Source: Methylophaga sp.
Lineage (GTDB): Bacteria > Pseudomonadota > Gammaproteobacteria > Nitrosococcales > Methylophagaceae
Direction of reading: 5' to 3'
Assembly: GCA_024636315.1 (NCBI GenBank)
Contig: JAGXHJ010000034.1
Span: forward strand, 27,016 to 91,015
Length of the DNA stretch: 64,000 bases
Part shown: positions 28,382-38,747 of the stretch, piece after piece
Layout: each line of letters starts with the position of its first letter
Numbering within the stretch: position 1 is the first letter of the stretch
The notes under the pieces: model-generated
The model's input: only the letters and a program-made list of their open reading frames with translations
The model's database searches: none
What the model was told of the DNA's origin: nothing
Translations under genes and position numbers: made by a program

Positions 28382-29668
28382 ATGTTCAACATTATAAGAA
28401 GAATAAAACCCGAAAATCCATTTGTTTGGTTACCTCTTCTAGCGGTGATTGCTTTACCATTCGGTCGTTCTGTAGAAGTATTTGTTCTAATCATGGCAAT
28501 AATTGGTGGCTATGATTTATTAAAAAATACTAACGAACTACGTCAGTCTCATGGATTTAAACTTTTCAGTTATTTCTTCCTATGCTTCTGGATACCGGCA
28601 TTAATATCACTCGTTGATGCTGTTAATTTTTCACATTCATTAGAGAATGTTCTGGGAATGCTCAGATTTTACTTCGCAGCTATATTCATCATCAACCGAT
28701 TAACAGATTATAAATCTCACCTGTGGCTAGCCACTGGAATCGGAAGTGTCATACTATTCTGGTGTGTTGATGCTTGGCTCCAATTAGCTACGGGCTTTAA
28801 CGTGTTCGGTTTTCCTCCATTTTCACCAAGCCGTATAAGTGGAGTTTTTGGAGACTCAGCCCGACTTGGGTTGACGATCATTCCATTCATTGCGATTGCT
28901 ATTACAGCCTACTATGAAAGGATAAATGCTACCGCCGCTATTTTTATTACATGCTTGGCCACAACCACTATCCTTATTAGTGGTGATCGGTCAGCATGGA
29001 TTTCATTATTAGCCTTAAGCTTGTTACTCATAACCTTATTCCGCCCGCAAGCATTTTCTTTTTCTAGGAAATCCATTCTTACTGGGTTAACTAGTATTAT
29101 TTTTGGAACCGTATTGGTGTTTAATACACCGCAATTTCAAACTCGACTCAACGATTCGTTAACGGGCTTAACCGCTGATTATGAGAGCATTAATACTGCG
29201 TCATCATCTCGCCTTCCTATATGGGAAACCGCTCTTAAGATGTTTGCAGACAACCCTATCAATGGTGTTGGTGTCCGAAGCTTCCGCTATGCATATCCGA
29301 GCTATGCTACTCCTGATGACCCATTCATAGATTTCAGCCTGCCTAAAGAAAAGCAACAAGGGCAAACTCACGCTCATCAACTGCTTTTAGAGTTTTTATC
29401 TGACACGGGTTTGATAGGACTCATAGGCTATTTTGTAGCGGTATGGCTTATTATTGCTATATGGCGACCTTTGTCTTATAGAATTCCCAATCAAAACCTC
29501 AGTAAAGGTTATATTCTTTCACTATTAGCTATTTTATTTCCAATCAACTCACACTTATCCTTTTTTTCTTCAAGTTGGGGGCAAGTCATATGGTTTATTG
29601 CGGCCTTATCAATTTCATCGATGACATTAAAAGATAAGAATCAGCTCAAGGATAAGGAGTTACTTTGA
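28382..29668 (+). CDS. O-antigen ligase-like membrane protein (Wzy_C/WaaL family)
   Basis: 428 residues and about 11 predicted membrane helices. A large periplasmic loop (about residues 255-330) holds the family signature: RLPIWETALKMFADNPINGVGVRSF followed by HAHQLLLEFLSDTGLIGLIGY, which contains the conserved histidine. This family joins undecaprenyl-linked glycans to lipid A core or polymerises O-units. The sequence cannot separate the ligase from a polymerase. It follows the GT4 gene by 15 bases and ends the block. Confidence 0.85.
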   Translation: MFNIIRRIKPENPFVWLPLLAVIALPFGRSVEVFVLIMAIIGGYDLLKNTNELRQSHGFKLFSYFFLCFWIPALISLVDAVNFSHSLENVLGMLRFYFAAIFIINRLTDYKSHLWLATGIGSVILFWCVDAWLQLATGFNVFGFPPFSPSRISGVFGDSARLGLTIIPFIAIAITAYYERINATAAIFITCLATTTILISGDRSAWISLLALSLLLITLFRPQAFSFSRKSILTGLTSIIFGTVLVFNTPQFQTRLNDSLTGLTADYESINTASSSRLPIWETALKMFADNPINGVGVRSFRYAYPSYATPDDPFIDFSLPKEKQQGQTHAHQLLLEFLSDTGLIGLIGYFVAVWLIIAIWRPLSYRIPNQNLSKGYILSLLAILFPINSHLSFFSSSWGQVIWFIAALSISSMTLKDKNQLKDKELL

Positions 29669-29712
29669 AGAAATAGTTTCAACGAATCAAGAGGAGGACT
29701 GTAAGTTATTCA

Positions 29713-30390
29713 TCATAAATCGACACCAAACTTCAGCAATGTCCTACCTGCGGCTTTATCGTCTAATAATTTTTGAATTACAGATGGAAGTCGAGCTACT
29801 TTACGCTTAGCTTTCTTTCTCGCGATATATTTACAGAAATAACCCAACGGTATGAGGTCTGGCCAACCAAGTCCATCAATAACGATTAGTCGAGAAACTC
29901 TCAACTCCGTTCGTTGTACAACTATATTATGTAATAAAATGTTCCTTGAAGGCATTCCCAGTCGCGCCCATTCGAACATAAAGTGGTCCAAAGCCACTTG
30001 CAAATCATCGGTTGCACCATACTGCCAAACGTAGTGCAATAAGGTCATTGATATATCTCCATCACTGTCTCTTATCATTTCATATGATAAGCCTCGGCCT
30101 AAGTTAGTTTCCACAAATCCATTGCATCGAGCGATTAATGTATATGCTTCATCACCTATTGTTGAGGATATACGTTGATATACCTTTTCATCTGAAATAT
30201 TTTCATCAAAATAAGCTAGTGATCGCAAGTTGTTTGGAAATGACTTTTCTGCCCGTTTAATTTCAGCTGAGCGATGCTCAAGGGCAAGTTTAATGCATCT
30301 AGCCTGATTAGAGGAATCAACAAAGCATAGACGATTACCACCAGATGAAAAAGCATCATCTATTGTTCCAATATCGATTATTTTATTCAT
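29713..30390 (-). CDS. YrbL-like protein of the PhoP regulatory network family
   Basis: 225 residues. FSSGGNRLCFVDSSNQARCIK matches the start of YrbL, and the YrbL/kinase-fold pattern continues with NILLHNIVVQR and RLIVIDGLGWPD, resembling a catalytic and metal-binding loop of the aminoglycoside-phosphotransferase fold. E. coli YrbL is PhoP-regulated and of uncertain function; sugar or lipid A phosphorylation has been suggested for relatives. It is convergent with the O-antigen-ligase-like gene, 44 bases apart, so it closes the surface-polysaccharide block. Confidence 0.82.
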   Translation of the reverse strand: MNKIIDIGTIDDAFSSGGNRLCFVDSSNQARCIKLALEHRSAEIKRAEKSFPNNLRSLAYFDENISDEKVYQRISSTIGDEAYTLIARCNGFVETNLGRGLSYEMIRDSDGDISMTLLHYVWQYGATDDLQVALDHFMFEWARLGMPSRNILLHNIVVQRTELRVSRLIVIDGLGWPDLIPLGYFCKYIARKKAKRKVARLPSVIQKLLDDKAAGRTLLKFGVDL

Positions 30391-30616
30391 TTAATTTGCT
30401 ATCTATCATTTAAACCTTTTGTAATTATTTAACATACATACGATGTATCGATTAAACACTAATCGACCATACTATGAAAACTACACGTCCAAGCTACATC
30501 TCAAAGGAAGAAATACTGCATAAATTATGCGCCTATTCTCTCTAATTTAACGTCATAACTGTTACTCAATGAGTTGTTATGAGATATATCTCGTAGGGAT
30601 TGTTAAATAATATCGT

Positions 30617-31561
30617 TTATAACGTTGTGTAATGGAGTGGTTGACGATACTGTTGGAGAATGTTGAGAAATGCATCCGGATCTTTAATCTGCGTCAATTC
30701 ACCCTCGCGAGGAAATAATTTATCTTGTAATCGAGACAGCCAAAAACGCAATGCGGCGGCTCGTAAAACTAGATTAAAATTTTCGAGTTCATTTTCAGAT
30801 AATTCTCGTTGTTGCGAATAAGCGTTAATCAAAGCCTCATAGCGTTGCGTGTCCATCAAACCACGTTCATCAACACACCAATCATTAACCGCAACCGCCA
30901 GGTCATAAAGTAAATATTCATCACAGGCGTAATAGAAATCGATGATGCCTTTCAATTCATCGCCGTCAAACAATGCATTGTCACGAAATAGATCTGAATG
31001 GGTTACCCCTGAAGGCAAATCGAGTTCTATATATCTAGCTTGAAAGGCAAGTTCGTTGCGTAATAACTCAGCGGATTCATCATCAAGGTGTGGCAACAAC
31101 ATCTCTGCCATTTGCTGGCGCCAATCAGGGCCGCGTTCAGTAACTCGGTGTGATTTGAACTGCTGTCCAACTGAGTGCATTTTTCCTAACACATCACCAA
31201 TCGCCCGACACTGTGCAATATTAGCAACAGAATTAACACCTCGACCAGATAATCGCATCACTAAAGCCGCAGGTTTGCCACATAGTTTTTTTAGATAATA
31301 CCCCTGTTTATCGGCGGCAGGATGAGCTGAAGGAATGCCTTGCTGATAGAAAAATGTCATCACATCAAGAAAGTAGGTTAATTCACCAAAATCATGTTGT
31401 TCAAACAGTGTTAAAACAAACTGACCTTGTTCGGTAGTGACAAAATAATTGGTATTTTCGATGCCGTCGCTAATGCCTTCATACGACACTAAGGCTCCGA
31501 CAGAATAATCATTTAAAAACGCAACAAGCTGGTCACGCGAAACTTCAGTATAAACAGACAT
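30617..31561 (-). CDS. thrB: Homoserine kinase, APH-fold type (ThrB, type II)
   Basis: 314 residues, of the aminoglycoside-phosphotransferase-fold class of homoserine kinase used by Pseudomonas-like bacteria rather than the GHMP class of E. coli. Motifs are EGISDGIENTNYFV, GVTHSDLFRDNALFDG (catalytic loop) and GIIDFYYAC (metal-binding loop). It phosphorylates homoserine for threonine synthesis. The order polA-(divergent)-DUF2782-thrB matches other gammaproteobacteria. It follows DUF2782 by 26 bases. Confidence 0.94.
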   Translation of the reverse strand: MSVYTEVSRDQLVAFLNDYSVGALVSYEGISDGIENTNYFVTTEQGQFVLTLFEQHDFGELTYFLDVMTFFYQQGIPSAHPAADKQGYYLKKLCGKPAALVMRLSGRGVNSVANIAQCRAIGDVLGKMHSVGQQFKSHRVTERGPDWRQQMAEMLLPHLDDESAELLRNELAFQARYIELDLPSGVTHSDLFRDNALFDGDELKGIIDFYYACDEYLLYDLAVAVNDWCVDERGLMDTQRYEALINAYSQQRELSENELENFNLVLRAAALRFWLSRLQDKLFPREGELTQIKDPDAFLNILQQYRQPLHYTTL

Positions 31562-31587
31562 TAATAAAACTCAGTAGGTAAAATGGC

Positions 31588-31926
31588 TTACCATTTAAAC
31601 AAGACCCAGTTTGGCACCAGGTCAGACTGCAACTCAAATTGTTTGGAATCTAATGAGCCATCACCATCAGTATCAATGAAGTAATAAGGTTTACCCACAG
31701 TAGGCGTCACTTTAATCATATATAACTGACCATTCGCCCGATATTCTTCAATCGTGCGATCTTCTTTTTGAATAATATTTATTTCAGGTTCAATGCTTTG
31801 ACCATCAGCCAGTGGCTGAGGAATAACGGGAGGCTGAGGCACTTCTGAATCAGCCGACCAAACATTGCCTGACATGAACAAGCTAACAACGCATACAATA
31901 GGCATAACAGCAGATTTGTTAAACAT
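31588..31926 (-). CDS. DUF2782 family exported protein
   Basis: About 112 residues from ATG 31926, which follows GGAG by seven bases; the longer frame from 31977 is less well supported. A signal peptide (MFNKSAVMPIVCVVSLFMSG, cleaved near VWSA) is followed by a proline-rich linker and the DUF2782 region IIQKEDRTIEEYRANGQLYMIKV with TDGDGSLD. The family is often paired with thrB and polA, as here, but has no known function. It is divergent from polA. Confidence 0.85.
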   Translation of the reverse strand: MFNKSAVMPIVCVVSLFMSGNVWSADSEVPQPPVIPQPLADGQSIEPEINIIQKEDRTIEEYRANGQLYMIKVTPTVGKPYYFIDTDGDGSLDSKQFELQSDLVPNWVLFKW

Positions 31927-32022
31927 GATTTGTGCTCCGTATAATTTCGAATTAAAGATAGCATTTCCAATATACAATTATAGCAATCTATCACTCAATA
32001 CCTAAATATAAAGTAAATAGCC

Positions 32023-34767
32023 ATGGAACAAACGCCCCCTTTCATCCTTGTTGACGGTTCGTCTTATCTCTATCGCGCCTATCATGCCATGCCGCCACTC
32101 ACCAATGCTGATGGTCAGGCTACGGGAGCCGTCTATGGTGTCGTGAACATGTTGCGTAAGTTATTACGTGATTACAATCCCGAACATATTGCCGTGGTAT
32201 TTGATGCCAAAGGCAAAACCTTTCGTAATGACATGTACCCAGAATATAAAGTGCATCGCCCGCCGATGCCGGATGATCTGCGCGAGCAAATCGAACCTAT
32301 ACATGCCATTGTTAGGGCGATGGGACTACCATTATTAATGGTTGATGGCGTAGAAGCTGACGATGTAATTGGCACCCTAGCGCAACAAGCTACTGAGCAA
32401 GGCATCAATACCATCATATCTACGGGTGATAAGGATATGGCACAACTGGTCAATGAACATATTACCCTGATCAACACCATGAACAACTCCACCACCGACA
32501 TTCAAGCCATTATGGATAAGTACGGCATTGCTCCGAACCGGATCATTGATTATCTAGCGTTAATGGGTGACAAAGTGGATAACATTCCCGGCGTACCGAG
32601 TGTTGGCCCCAAAACCGCCACTAAATTATTGCAACAATATGATTCATTAGAAGGTGTCATTGCTCATGCTGACGAAGTTAAAGGCAAGTTAGGCGAAAAA
32701 TTACGTGAGACAGCGCCTATTTTACCCTTGTCATACCAACTCGCTACAATCAAACTTGATGTGCCATTGGACTTCTCACCGACAACATTGAATATTCAAC
32801 CGCAAGACCAAGACGCCCTACTTTCATTATTCAAAAAGCTCGAATTTAAAACGTGGACCACAGAATTAGTGCGTGCCGGCAATGCAACACCACCAGCAAC
32901 TCGCACAACTGCTACCCAAAAAAATACCTCCGCCACCCCACCAGCGGCACCACGCGAAAACCATTACGAAACCATTTTGACCGAAGAGCGTTTGCAACAT
33001 TGGCTGACTAAATTAAAGAATGCTGAGTTATTCGCCTTTGATACCGAAACCACCAGCTTAAATTATCTCGATGCGCGTATTGTCGGTTTATCTTTTGCCG
33101 TAACAGCGGGCGAAGCGGCTTATCTTCCACTCACTCATGACTATCTGGGCGCACCTAAGCAATTGAATATTGATCATGTTTTAGCCTTATTCAAACCCTT
33201 ACTAGAAGACCCAATACATAACAAAGTCGGCCAAAATCTAAAATATGACCGCCACATATTGCTCAATCACAACATCGATCTACAAGGTATTCAACATGAC
33301 ACTATGTTGCAGTCTTACGTCTTAGATAGCACCGCAACCCGTCATGATATGGATTCACTGGCTGACAAATATCTTGGTCGCCAGACCATCCACTTTGAGG
33401 ATGTTGCAGGCAAAGGCAAAAAACAACTGACGTTCAATCAAATCGATCTTGAACAAGCCGCACCTTATGCCGCGGAAGATGCTGATATAACCTTACAATT
33501 GCACCAAACCTTATGGCCACAAGTTCAGGCAATTCCTTCACTAGCCGAAGTTTATACCACGCTTGAAATGCCTTTATTACCGGTACTCAATACCCTAGAA
33601 CGCAATGGCGTCAATATTGATATTTGGATGTTGCAACAACAAAGTGATGAATTGGGTCATAAACTCGATAAGCTTGAGCAACAAGCTTGGGACTTGGCGG
33701 GTGAAGAATTTAATCTCGGCTCTCCCAAACAGCTTGGCGTCATTTTATATGAAAAACTTGAAATTCCTATTTTGAAAAAGACGCCGAAAGGTCAGCCTTC
33801 AACTGCAGAAGGCGTACTACAAGAGTTAGCAGACGAAGGCTATGAATTACCGCAAGTGCTTATGCAATATCGTAGCTTAAGTAAACTAAAATCAACCTAT
33901 ACCGATCGCTTACCTGAGCAGGTCAATAAAACTACAGGGCGAGTGCATACTTCTTATCATCAAGCAGTGACCGCGACTGGCCGCTTATCTTCTTCAGATC
34001 CAAACTTACAGAACATTCCTATTCGTAGTGAAGAAGGTCGTCGCATCCGCGAAGCCTTTGTCGCTCCTAATGGCTACACCCTACTCGCGGCCGATTATTC
34101 ACAAATTGAATTACGGATCATGGCCCATTTATCGCAGGATAAGGGTTTACTCAAAGCCTTCGCTGCGGGAGAAGATATTCATCGCCACACCGCCGCTGAG
34201 ATTTTTGGTGTGAGTTTAGATAAAGTCAGTAATGATCAACGGCGTAGTGCTAAAGCCATCAACTTTGGTTTAATCTACGGCATGTCGGCTCATGGTCTAT
34301 CCAAACAACTCGGCATTGAGCGCCATCAAGCAGCGGATTATATGACGACTTATTTTGAGCGCTATCCTGGCGTCAAACGTTATATGGAAAGCACTCGCGA
34401 GCAAGCAAAATTAGATGGTTATGTCGAAACATTATTTGGTCGCCGCTTGTTTTTACCTGAGATCAACTCGAGTAATGGTATGCGTCGACAATATGCTGAG
34501 CGAACGGCGATTAATGCGCCTATGCAAGGCACCGCCGCCGACATCATCAAACGCGCGATGATTGATATTCATCAGTGGCTTATCACAGAAAAATCTTCGA
34601 TTCGCATGATTATGCAGGTACATGATGAATTAGTGTTTGAAGTGCCTGTTGAGCAAATTGATATGGCGAAGGCTAAGATCGAACAATTTATGAGTAATGC
34701 AGCCAAACTGGATGTGCCATTAGAAGTCGGCATCGGCACTGGCGATAATTGGGAGCAAGCCCACTAA
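32023..34767 (+). CDS. polA: DNA polymerase I
   Basis: 914 residues, full length. It has a 5'-3' exonuclease (FEN) domain (about 1-290, with [10 protein letters not shown] and GDKDMAQLV), a 3'-5' proofreading domain with FDTETTSL (D340, E342, so the exonuclease looks active), and the A-family polymerase domain (about 520-914) with [22 protein letters not shown] and VHDELVFEV. It removes RNA primers and repairs gaps in the chromosome. A proline/alanine/threonine-rich linker lies near residues 290-310. Stand-alone gene, with no terminator seen downstream. Confidence 0.98.
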   Translation: MEQTPPFILVDGSSYLYRAYHAMPPLTNADGQATGAVYGVVNMLRKLLRDYNPEHIAVVFDAKGKTFRNDMYPEYKVHRPPMPDDLREQIEPIHAIVRAMGLPLLMVDGVEADDVIGTLAQQATEQGINTIISTGDKDMAQLVNEHITLINTMNNSTTDIQAIMDKYGIAPNRIIDYLALMGDKVDNIPGVPSVGPKTATKLLQQYDSLEGVIAHADEVKGKLGEKLRETAPILPLSYQLATIKLDVPLDFSPTTLNIQPQDQDALLSLFKKLEFKTWTTELVRAGNATPPATRTTATQKNTSATPPAAPRENHYETILTEERLQHWLTKLKNAELFAFDTETTSLNYLDARIVGLSFAVTAGEAAYLPLTHDYLGAPKQLNIDHVLALFKPLLEDPIHNKVGQNLKYDRHILLNHNIDLQGIQHDTMLQSYVLDSTATRHDMDSLADKYLGRQTIHFEDVAGKGKKQLTFNQIDLEQAAPYAAEDADITLQLHQTLWPQVQAIPSLAEVYTTLEMPLLPVLNTLERNGVNIDIWMLQQQSDELGHKLDKLEQQAWDLAGEEFNLGSPKQLGVILYEKLEIPILKKTPKGQPSTAEGVLQELADEGYELPQVLMQYRSLSKLKSTYTDRLPEQVNKTTGRVHTSYHQAVTATGRLSSSDPNLQNIPIRSEEGRRIREAFVAPNGYTLLAADYSQIELRIMAHLSQDKGLLKAFAAGEDIHRHTAAEIFGVSLDKVSNDQRRSAKAINFGLIYGMSAHGLSKQLGIERHQAADYMTTYFERYPGVKRYMESTREQAKLDGYVETLFGRRLFLPEINSSNGMRRQYAERTAINAPMQGTAADIIKRAMIDIHQWLITEKSSIRMIMQVHDELVFEVPVEQIDMAKAKIEQFMSNAAKLDVPLEVGIGTGDNWEQAH

Positions 34768-34900
34768 CTCTTAATATTTCATCGTGACTAGAATAGTATC
34801 CGTCATTAATATCCATATAAAAATCAATGGCTAATAGATAATGCGATCAATTATTAATTCAGTATAATTATTGATTTTATCCAAGCAGGTCATCTCTGCC

Positions 34901-36202
34901 ATGCCATTTTTTCGCCAATTATCATTAATAGGCTTGCTTGCCCTATTCATTTCGCCTGCTTTCGCCACTAATGGCTACTTAGCTCATGGTTATGGCATCA
35001 AGTCTCGCGGTATGGCTGGCGCGGGCGTGGCGTTACCTCAAGAAGCCCTGATTGCGGCAATCAATCCTGCTGGCATCGTATTTGTCGGTGACCGCCTAGA
35101 AATAAATGCCGCACTATTTAGTCCGCGTCGTAGTTATGAAGTAACAGGTAATCCTTCTGCTTCGCCACAATCGGCTTTAGCACCAGGAAAAGTCGATAGC
35201 GGTCGTGAATATTTTGTGCTTCCTGAAGCGGGCGCGACATGGCAGCTAAACGACCATTCTGCTTTTGGTTTAACGCTTTATGGTAATGGCGGTATGAATA
35301 CCAGCTATTCTGCAAAAGATACTGCTGGAGGTGCAGGTACATTTGGCTCAGGAACGGCTGGCGTCGATCTAGCGCAGTTATTTTTATCACCCACTTTTGC
35401 TTACAAGTTTAATAATGGTGTAGCAGTTGGCGTATCAGCCGTTCTCGCCTATCAGTATTTTGAAGCTAAAGGATTAACTAATTTTGGCGGACTCTCAAAT
35501 TCAGCTCAAAATTTAACTAATAATGGTCATGACAACTCTTTCGGCGCTGGCATTAACTTAGGTTTTATTTTACCAGTGAGCGATGTAGTTACGTTTGGTG
35601 GTGGTTATCGTTCTCGTGTTTATATGTCTGAGCTTGATGATTACCAAGGTCTCTTTGCGCAGCAGGGTGATATGGATATTCCTGCTTCAGCGACACTTGG
35701 TCTAGCATGGAAAACAACAGCGAATTTAACCCTTGCTTTAGATGTGCAAAAAACCTGGTATAGCTCAATCGACGCCGTTGGCAATAGCATGCAACCAGCG
35801 ATGAATTTATGTGGCGGCGCTAAATTTGGTGGTGCTCAAACCGGTCCCTCATGCCTTGGCGGCAATAATGGCATTGGTTTTGGCTGGAAAGATATGACTA
35901 CCGTGAAACTGGGTATGCAATATGAAGCTGGTAATGACTGGACATGGCGAGCGGGTTATAGCCACGGCAACCAACCTATTCCAGAATCAGAAGTCTTTTT
36001 CAATATTTTGGCTCCCGGTGTAATGGAACAGCATTTCACTGCGGGTTTCACTAAGAAATTTGATCATGGCAGTCAAGAAATCAACTTTGTAGCGATGTAT
36101 GCACCGGCAAAGAGTATATCTGGCCCCATCAGCAACACTCAAACCGTTGAACTAGAAATGAAGCAATATCAACTAGAACTCGGTTGGTCGTTGCTATTTT
36201 AG
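34901..36202 (+). CDS. FadL/OmpP1-type outer membrane transporter
   Basis: About 433 residues from ATG 34901. A signal peptide (MPFFRQLSLIGLLALFISPAFA) ends before TNGYLAHGYG, followed by SRGMAGAGVALPQEALIAAINPAG, the FadL-family N-terminal hatch. The rest is aromatic-terminated beta-strands and ends in QLELGWSLLF, with a terminal phenylalanine as expected for a beta-barrel. FadL proteins take up hydrophobic compounds such as long-chain fatty acids. The substrate here is unknown; it stands alone and converges on xerC. A TTG at 34871 would only add an unlikely extension. Confidence 0.9.
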   Translation: MPFFRQLSLIGLLALFISPAFATNGYLAHGYGIKSRGMAGAGVALPQEALIAAINPAGIVFVGDRLEINAALFSPRRSYEVTGNPSASPQSALAPGKVDSGREYFVLPEAGATWQLNDHSAFGLTLYGNGGMNTSYSAKDTAGGAGTFGSGTAGVDLAQLFLSPTFAYKFNNGVAVGVSAVLAYQYFEAKGLTNFGGLSNSAQNLTNNGHDNSFGAGINLGFILPVSDVVTFGGGYRSRVYMSELDDYQGLFAQQGDMDIPASATLGLAWKTTANLTLALDVQKTWYSSIDAVGNSMQPAMNLCGGAKFGGAQTGPSCLGGNNGIGFGWKDMTTVKLGMQYEAGNDWTWRAGYSHGNQPIPESEVFFNILAPGVMEQHFTAGFTKKFDHGSQEINFVAMYAPAKSISGPISNTQTVELEMKQYQLELGWSLLF

Positions 36203-36314
36203 ACGGATAACGTCGCAATAAGCACCAATCACTATTGAGTTAGAGCAAGAACCTTGAGCCGGTAATACTTTCATTAATAACGTCCTAATATATAAATTAT
36301 ATTGGCGTAATGAC

Positions 36315-37214
36315 TTATTTTTTCTTCGCTCGTGGATGAGCATCATCATAAACTTTTGCTAAATGTTGGAAATCCACATGGGTATAAATTTGGGTAGTAG
36401 AAATATCTGCATGGCCTAATAATTCTTGGACAGCCCTCAGATCCCCACTGGCTTCTAGCATATGTGAAGCAAAGGCATGACGTAGCCGATGCGGATGTAC
36501 CTTATCGGAAATGCCTTGTTTTTTCCCCCAATAACTAAGGCGCTTTTGAATGGATCGTACGCCTAATCGGTTTCCTTGCTTAGTTATAAATAAAGCAGAT
36601 TGTTCAAAAAACCCCAGTTCATTACGCGTACTTAACCAATGTTGCAAAGCCTTTATCGCTTGTGTGCCAATGGGCACGATCCGCTGTTTATTTCCCTTGC
36701 CCAATACATGAACAAGCTCGGCGCCAAAATCGACATCCCGTAAATCAAGGCCCTGTAACTCTGCCAAACGTAAACCAGAGGAATAAAACAGTTCCATCAT
36801 TGCGCGATCACGACTGCCAATCATCGTATCTTGCTGTGTACCATCTAATAACCCCGTCATTTGATCGACATCTAATGTCGATGGCAGACGTTTTTCACCT
36901 TTAGGTGCTTGTACTGCTTGCGCGGGATTATTGTCAGCTAAACCTTCACGGATCAAATAGCGATAGAAACTACGCGTCGCCGATAAAGATCGTTGTATCG
37001 AACGACTTGCTAAACCTTGGCGATGAAGTTGACTAATAAATTGTCGAATATGACTGCTTTTAATCGATTGCCAAACGACGAGTTCTAATGACTCACAAAA
37101 AGTAGTTAGCTGTTTGAGGTCACGTTGATAATTACTCACCGTATGTGGTGACATCCGTTTTTCTTGCGCTAAATACTGCAAAAAAGCATCAATAGTTTGT
37201 TGTTGCTTATTCAC
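36315..37214 (-). CDS. xerC: Site-specific tyrosine recombinase XerC
   Basis: 299 residues. An N-terminal SAM-like DNA-binding domain (about 1-90) precedes the catalytic domain with R in SGLRLAEL, K in GKGNKQR, HRLRHAFASHM, GHADISTTQIYTHV and the tyrosine nucleophile in IYTHV. XerC acts with XerD at dif to resolve chromosome dimers. Position downstream of DUF484 and dapF is the conserved gammaproteobacterial context for xerC rather than xerD. It overlaps DUF484 by eight bases. Confidence 0.96.
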   Translation of the reverse strand: MNKQQQTIDAFLQYLAQEKRMSPHTVSNYQRDLKQLTTFCESLELVVWQSIKSSHIRQFISQLHRQGLASRSIQRSLSATRSFYRYLIREGLADNNPAQAVQAPKGEKRLPSTLDVDQMTGLLDGTQQDTMIGSRDRAMMELFYSSGLRLAELQGLDLRDVDFGAELVHVLGKGNKQRIVPIGTQAIKALQHWLSTRNELGFFEQSALFITKQGNRLGVRSIQKRLSYWGKKQGISDKVHPHRLRHAFASHMLEASGDLRAVQELLGHADISTTQIYTHVDFQHLAKVYDDAHPRAKKK

Positions 37215-37917
37215 CGTGTTCAGCGTGATGATAGGGACGTAATAAGCGCATAGTAATGTCGCCCAAGAAACTCAAATAGTCAGTCCCCATATCGGCATGA
37301 AAGCGATTGACATTAAAACTGGCTATCGCTAATAAACCAGCACATGGCTGATGACCCAGAGGCAAACAGGCGACTGATTGGACTTGCTCGGCTTGTTCGC
37401 CAAATAATACTGTTTTTTGAGCCAGTGTTAATCGACCACATACGGGTTGTTGTTTGGCCAATAAACTATCAAAAATTTTAAAACCTTCATCATCAATATG
37501 ATGCTGAACGATATTATCAGTAAGCACTGGTAAATCGATTTTAGCATCGCCGGTATAAAACAAACGCAACGTCACTTCATCTGCTTCAAATTCTTGTTTA
37601 AGCTCATGCATCAGTAGTGGTAACAATTCATCTAAACCTTTTGCATCCATCAGTCGCAAACAAAGTTGATGCACGCGCGATTGCAATTCAGTATTTTTTC
37701 GGGCATTGAATAATAATGAATTGAGCTGGGCATGTAATTTTTCATTTTTTTGCAGACAGCGTTCTAACTGGCGTTGCGCAAGTGAAATAGTGCCTTCAGG
37801 AGAGGTTGATAGCTGTAGTGAATCTAACACCGCTGGCTGATAAGCAAAAAAATCAGGATGCTTTTTCAGATATGCAGCTACCTGTGCTGCGGTTAATTCG
37901 AGTTTATCGTCGCCCAT
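37207..37917 (-). CDS. DUF484 family protein
   Basis: 236 residues. TAAQVAAYLKKHPDFFAYQPAVL is the DUF484 N-terminal signature. A coiled helical stretch (about 45-80) and a GAF-like domain follow (about 85-225, with SVACLPLGHQ and GLLAIASFN). No function is established. It overlaps dapF by 25 bases and xerC by eight, so it lies inside a coupled operon: lptM-lysA-dapF-DUF484-xerC. Confidence 0.92.
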   Translation of the reverse strand: MGDDKLELTAAQVAAYLKKHPDFFAYQPAVLDSLQLSTSPEGTISLAQRQLERCLQKNEKLHAQLNSLLFNARKNTELQSRVHQLCLRLMDAKGLDELLPLLMHELKQEFEADEVTLRLFYTGDAKIDLPVLTDNIVQHHIDDEGFKIFDSLLAKQQPVCGRLTLAQKTVLFGEQAEQVQSVACLPLGHQPCAGLLAIASFNVNRFHADMGTDYLSFLGDITMRLLRPYHHAEHGE

Positions 37918-38741
37918 GCTATTTCCCCATCAAATACGTGTGTAGTTGGCCCTGTCATCCAGACAGATGCGTTGTCATTAGACCATTCAATTACTAATTC
38001 ACCACCAGGCAATTTAACCTTTACTTCTCGCGCTAATAAGCCACGCTGAATGCCACTTACTACCGCAGCACATGCTCCGGTACCGCAGGCCAGTGTTTCG
38101 CCGGCACCGCGCTCAAATACTCGCAAATTAATTTGACTGGGATTCACCACCTCCATAAAACCAACATTCACTCGCTCAGGGAATTGACCATGTCGTTCAA
38201 TAATCGCCCCTAAGGTATTCACTTCGGCGGTGTTAACATCATCCACCAACAATACCGCATGTGGATTACCCATCGAAACCGCGCCTATTTCTACGTCCTG
38301 TCTATTCGCTATCGGCAAGCGATAAGTAATAGATTGTTGCTCTGTCACAAAAGGAATATTCGATGGTGTAAATTGTGGCAAGCCCATATCTACAGTCACT
38401 TCGCCACCACTTTTCATACTGGGATAAATAACCCCAGAAGCGGTTTCTACTGCAATAGTGGTTTTAGCAGTCAAGCCTTTATCGTAGACATATCGAGCAA
38501 AACAGCGTGCGCCATTACCACATTGAGCCACTTCGCCACCATCGGCATTAAAAATCCGATATTTAAAATCGACCGCGGGGTTTGAAGATTTTTCGACCAG
38601 CAATAACTGATCACAGCCCACACCATAACGCCTGTCGGCTAACAATCTAATTTGACTGGTAGTTAACTCGACCTGCTGATTAATAGCATCAATGACAACA
38701 AAGTCATTGCCGATGCCATGCATTTTGCTAAATTTCAACAT
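37893..38741 (-). CDS. dapF: Diaminopimelate epimerase
   Basis: 282 residues. Two catalytic cysteines lie in AQCGNGARCFARY and GETLACGTGACAAV, and MHGIGNDFVVID and SMGNPHAVL are standard. DapF converts LL- to meso-diaminopimelate for lysine and peptidoglycan synthesis. It starts six bases after lysA, whose product decarboxylates meso-DAP. Confidence 0.97.
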   Translation of the reverse strand: MLKFSKMHGIGNDFVVIDAINQQVELTTSQIRLLADRRYGVGCDQLLLVEKSSNPAVDFKYRIFNADGGEVAQCGNGARCFARYVYDKGLTAKTTIAVETASGVIYPSMKSGGEVTVDMGLPQFTPSNIPFVTEQQSITYRLPIANRQDVEIGAVSMGNPHAVLLVDDVNTAEVNTLGAIIERHGQFPERVNVGFMEVVNPSQINLRVFERGAGETLACGTGACAAVVSGIQRGLLAREVKVKLPGGELVIEWSNDNASVWMTGPTTHVFDGEIAWATINSN

Positions 38742-38747
38742 CTTACA

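Noticed and set aside
30474-30545. A 23-codon frame (MKTTRPSYISKE...) in the YrbL-thrB gap
   Set aside because: Very short, no ribosome-binding site, no lipobox or recognisable motif, so not called.
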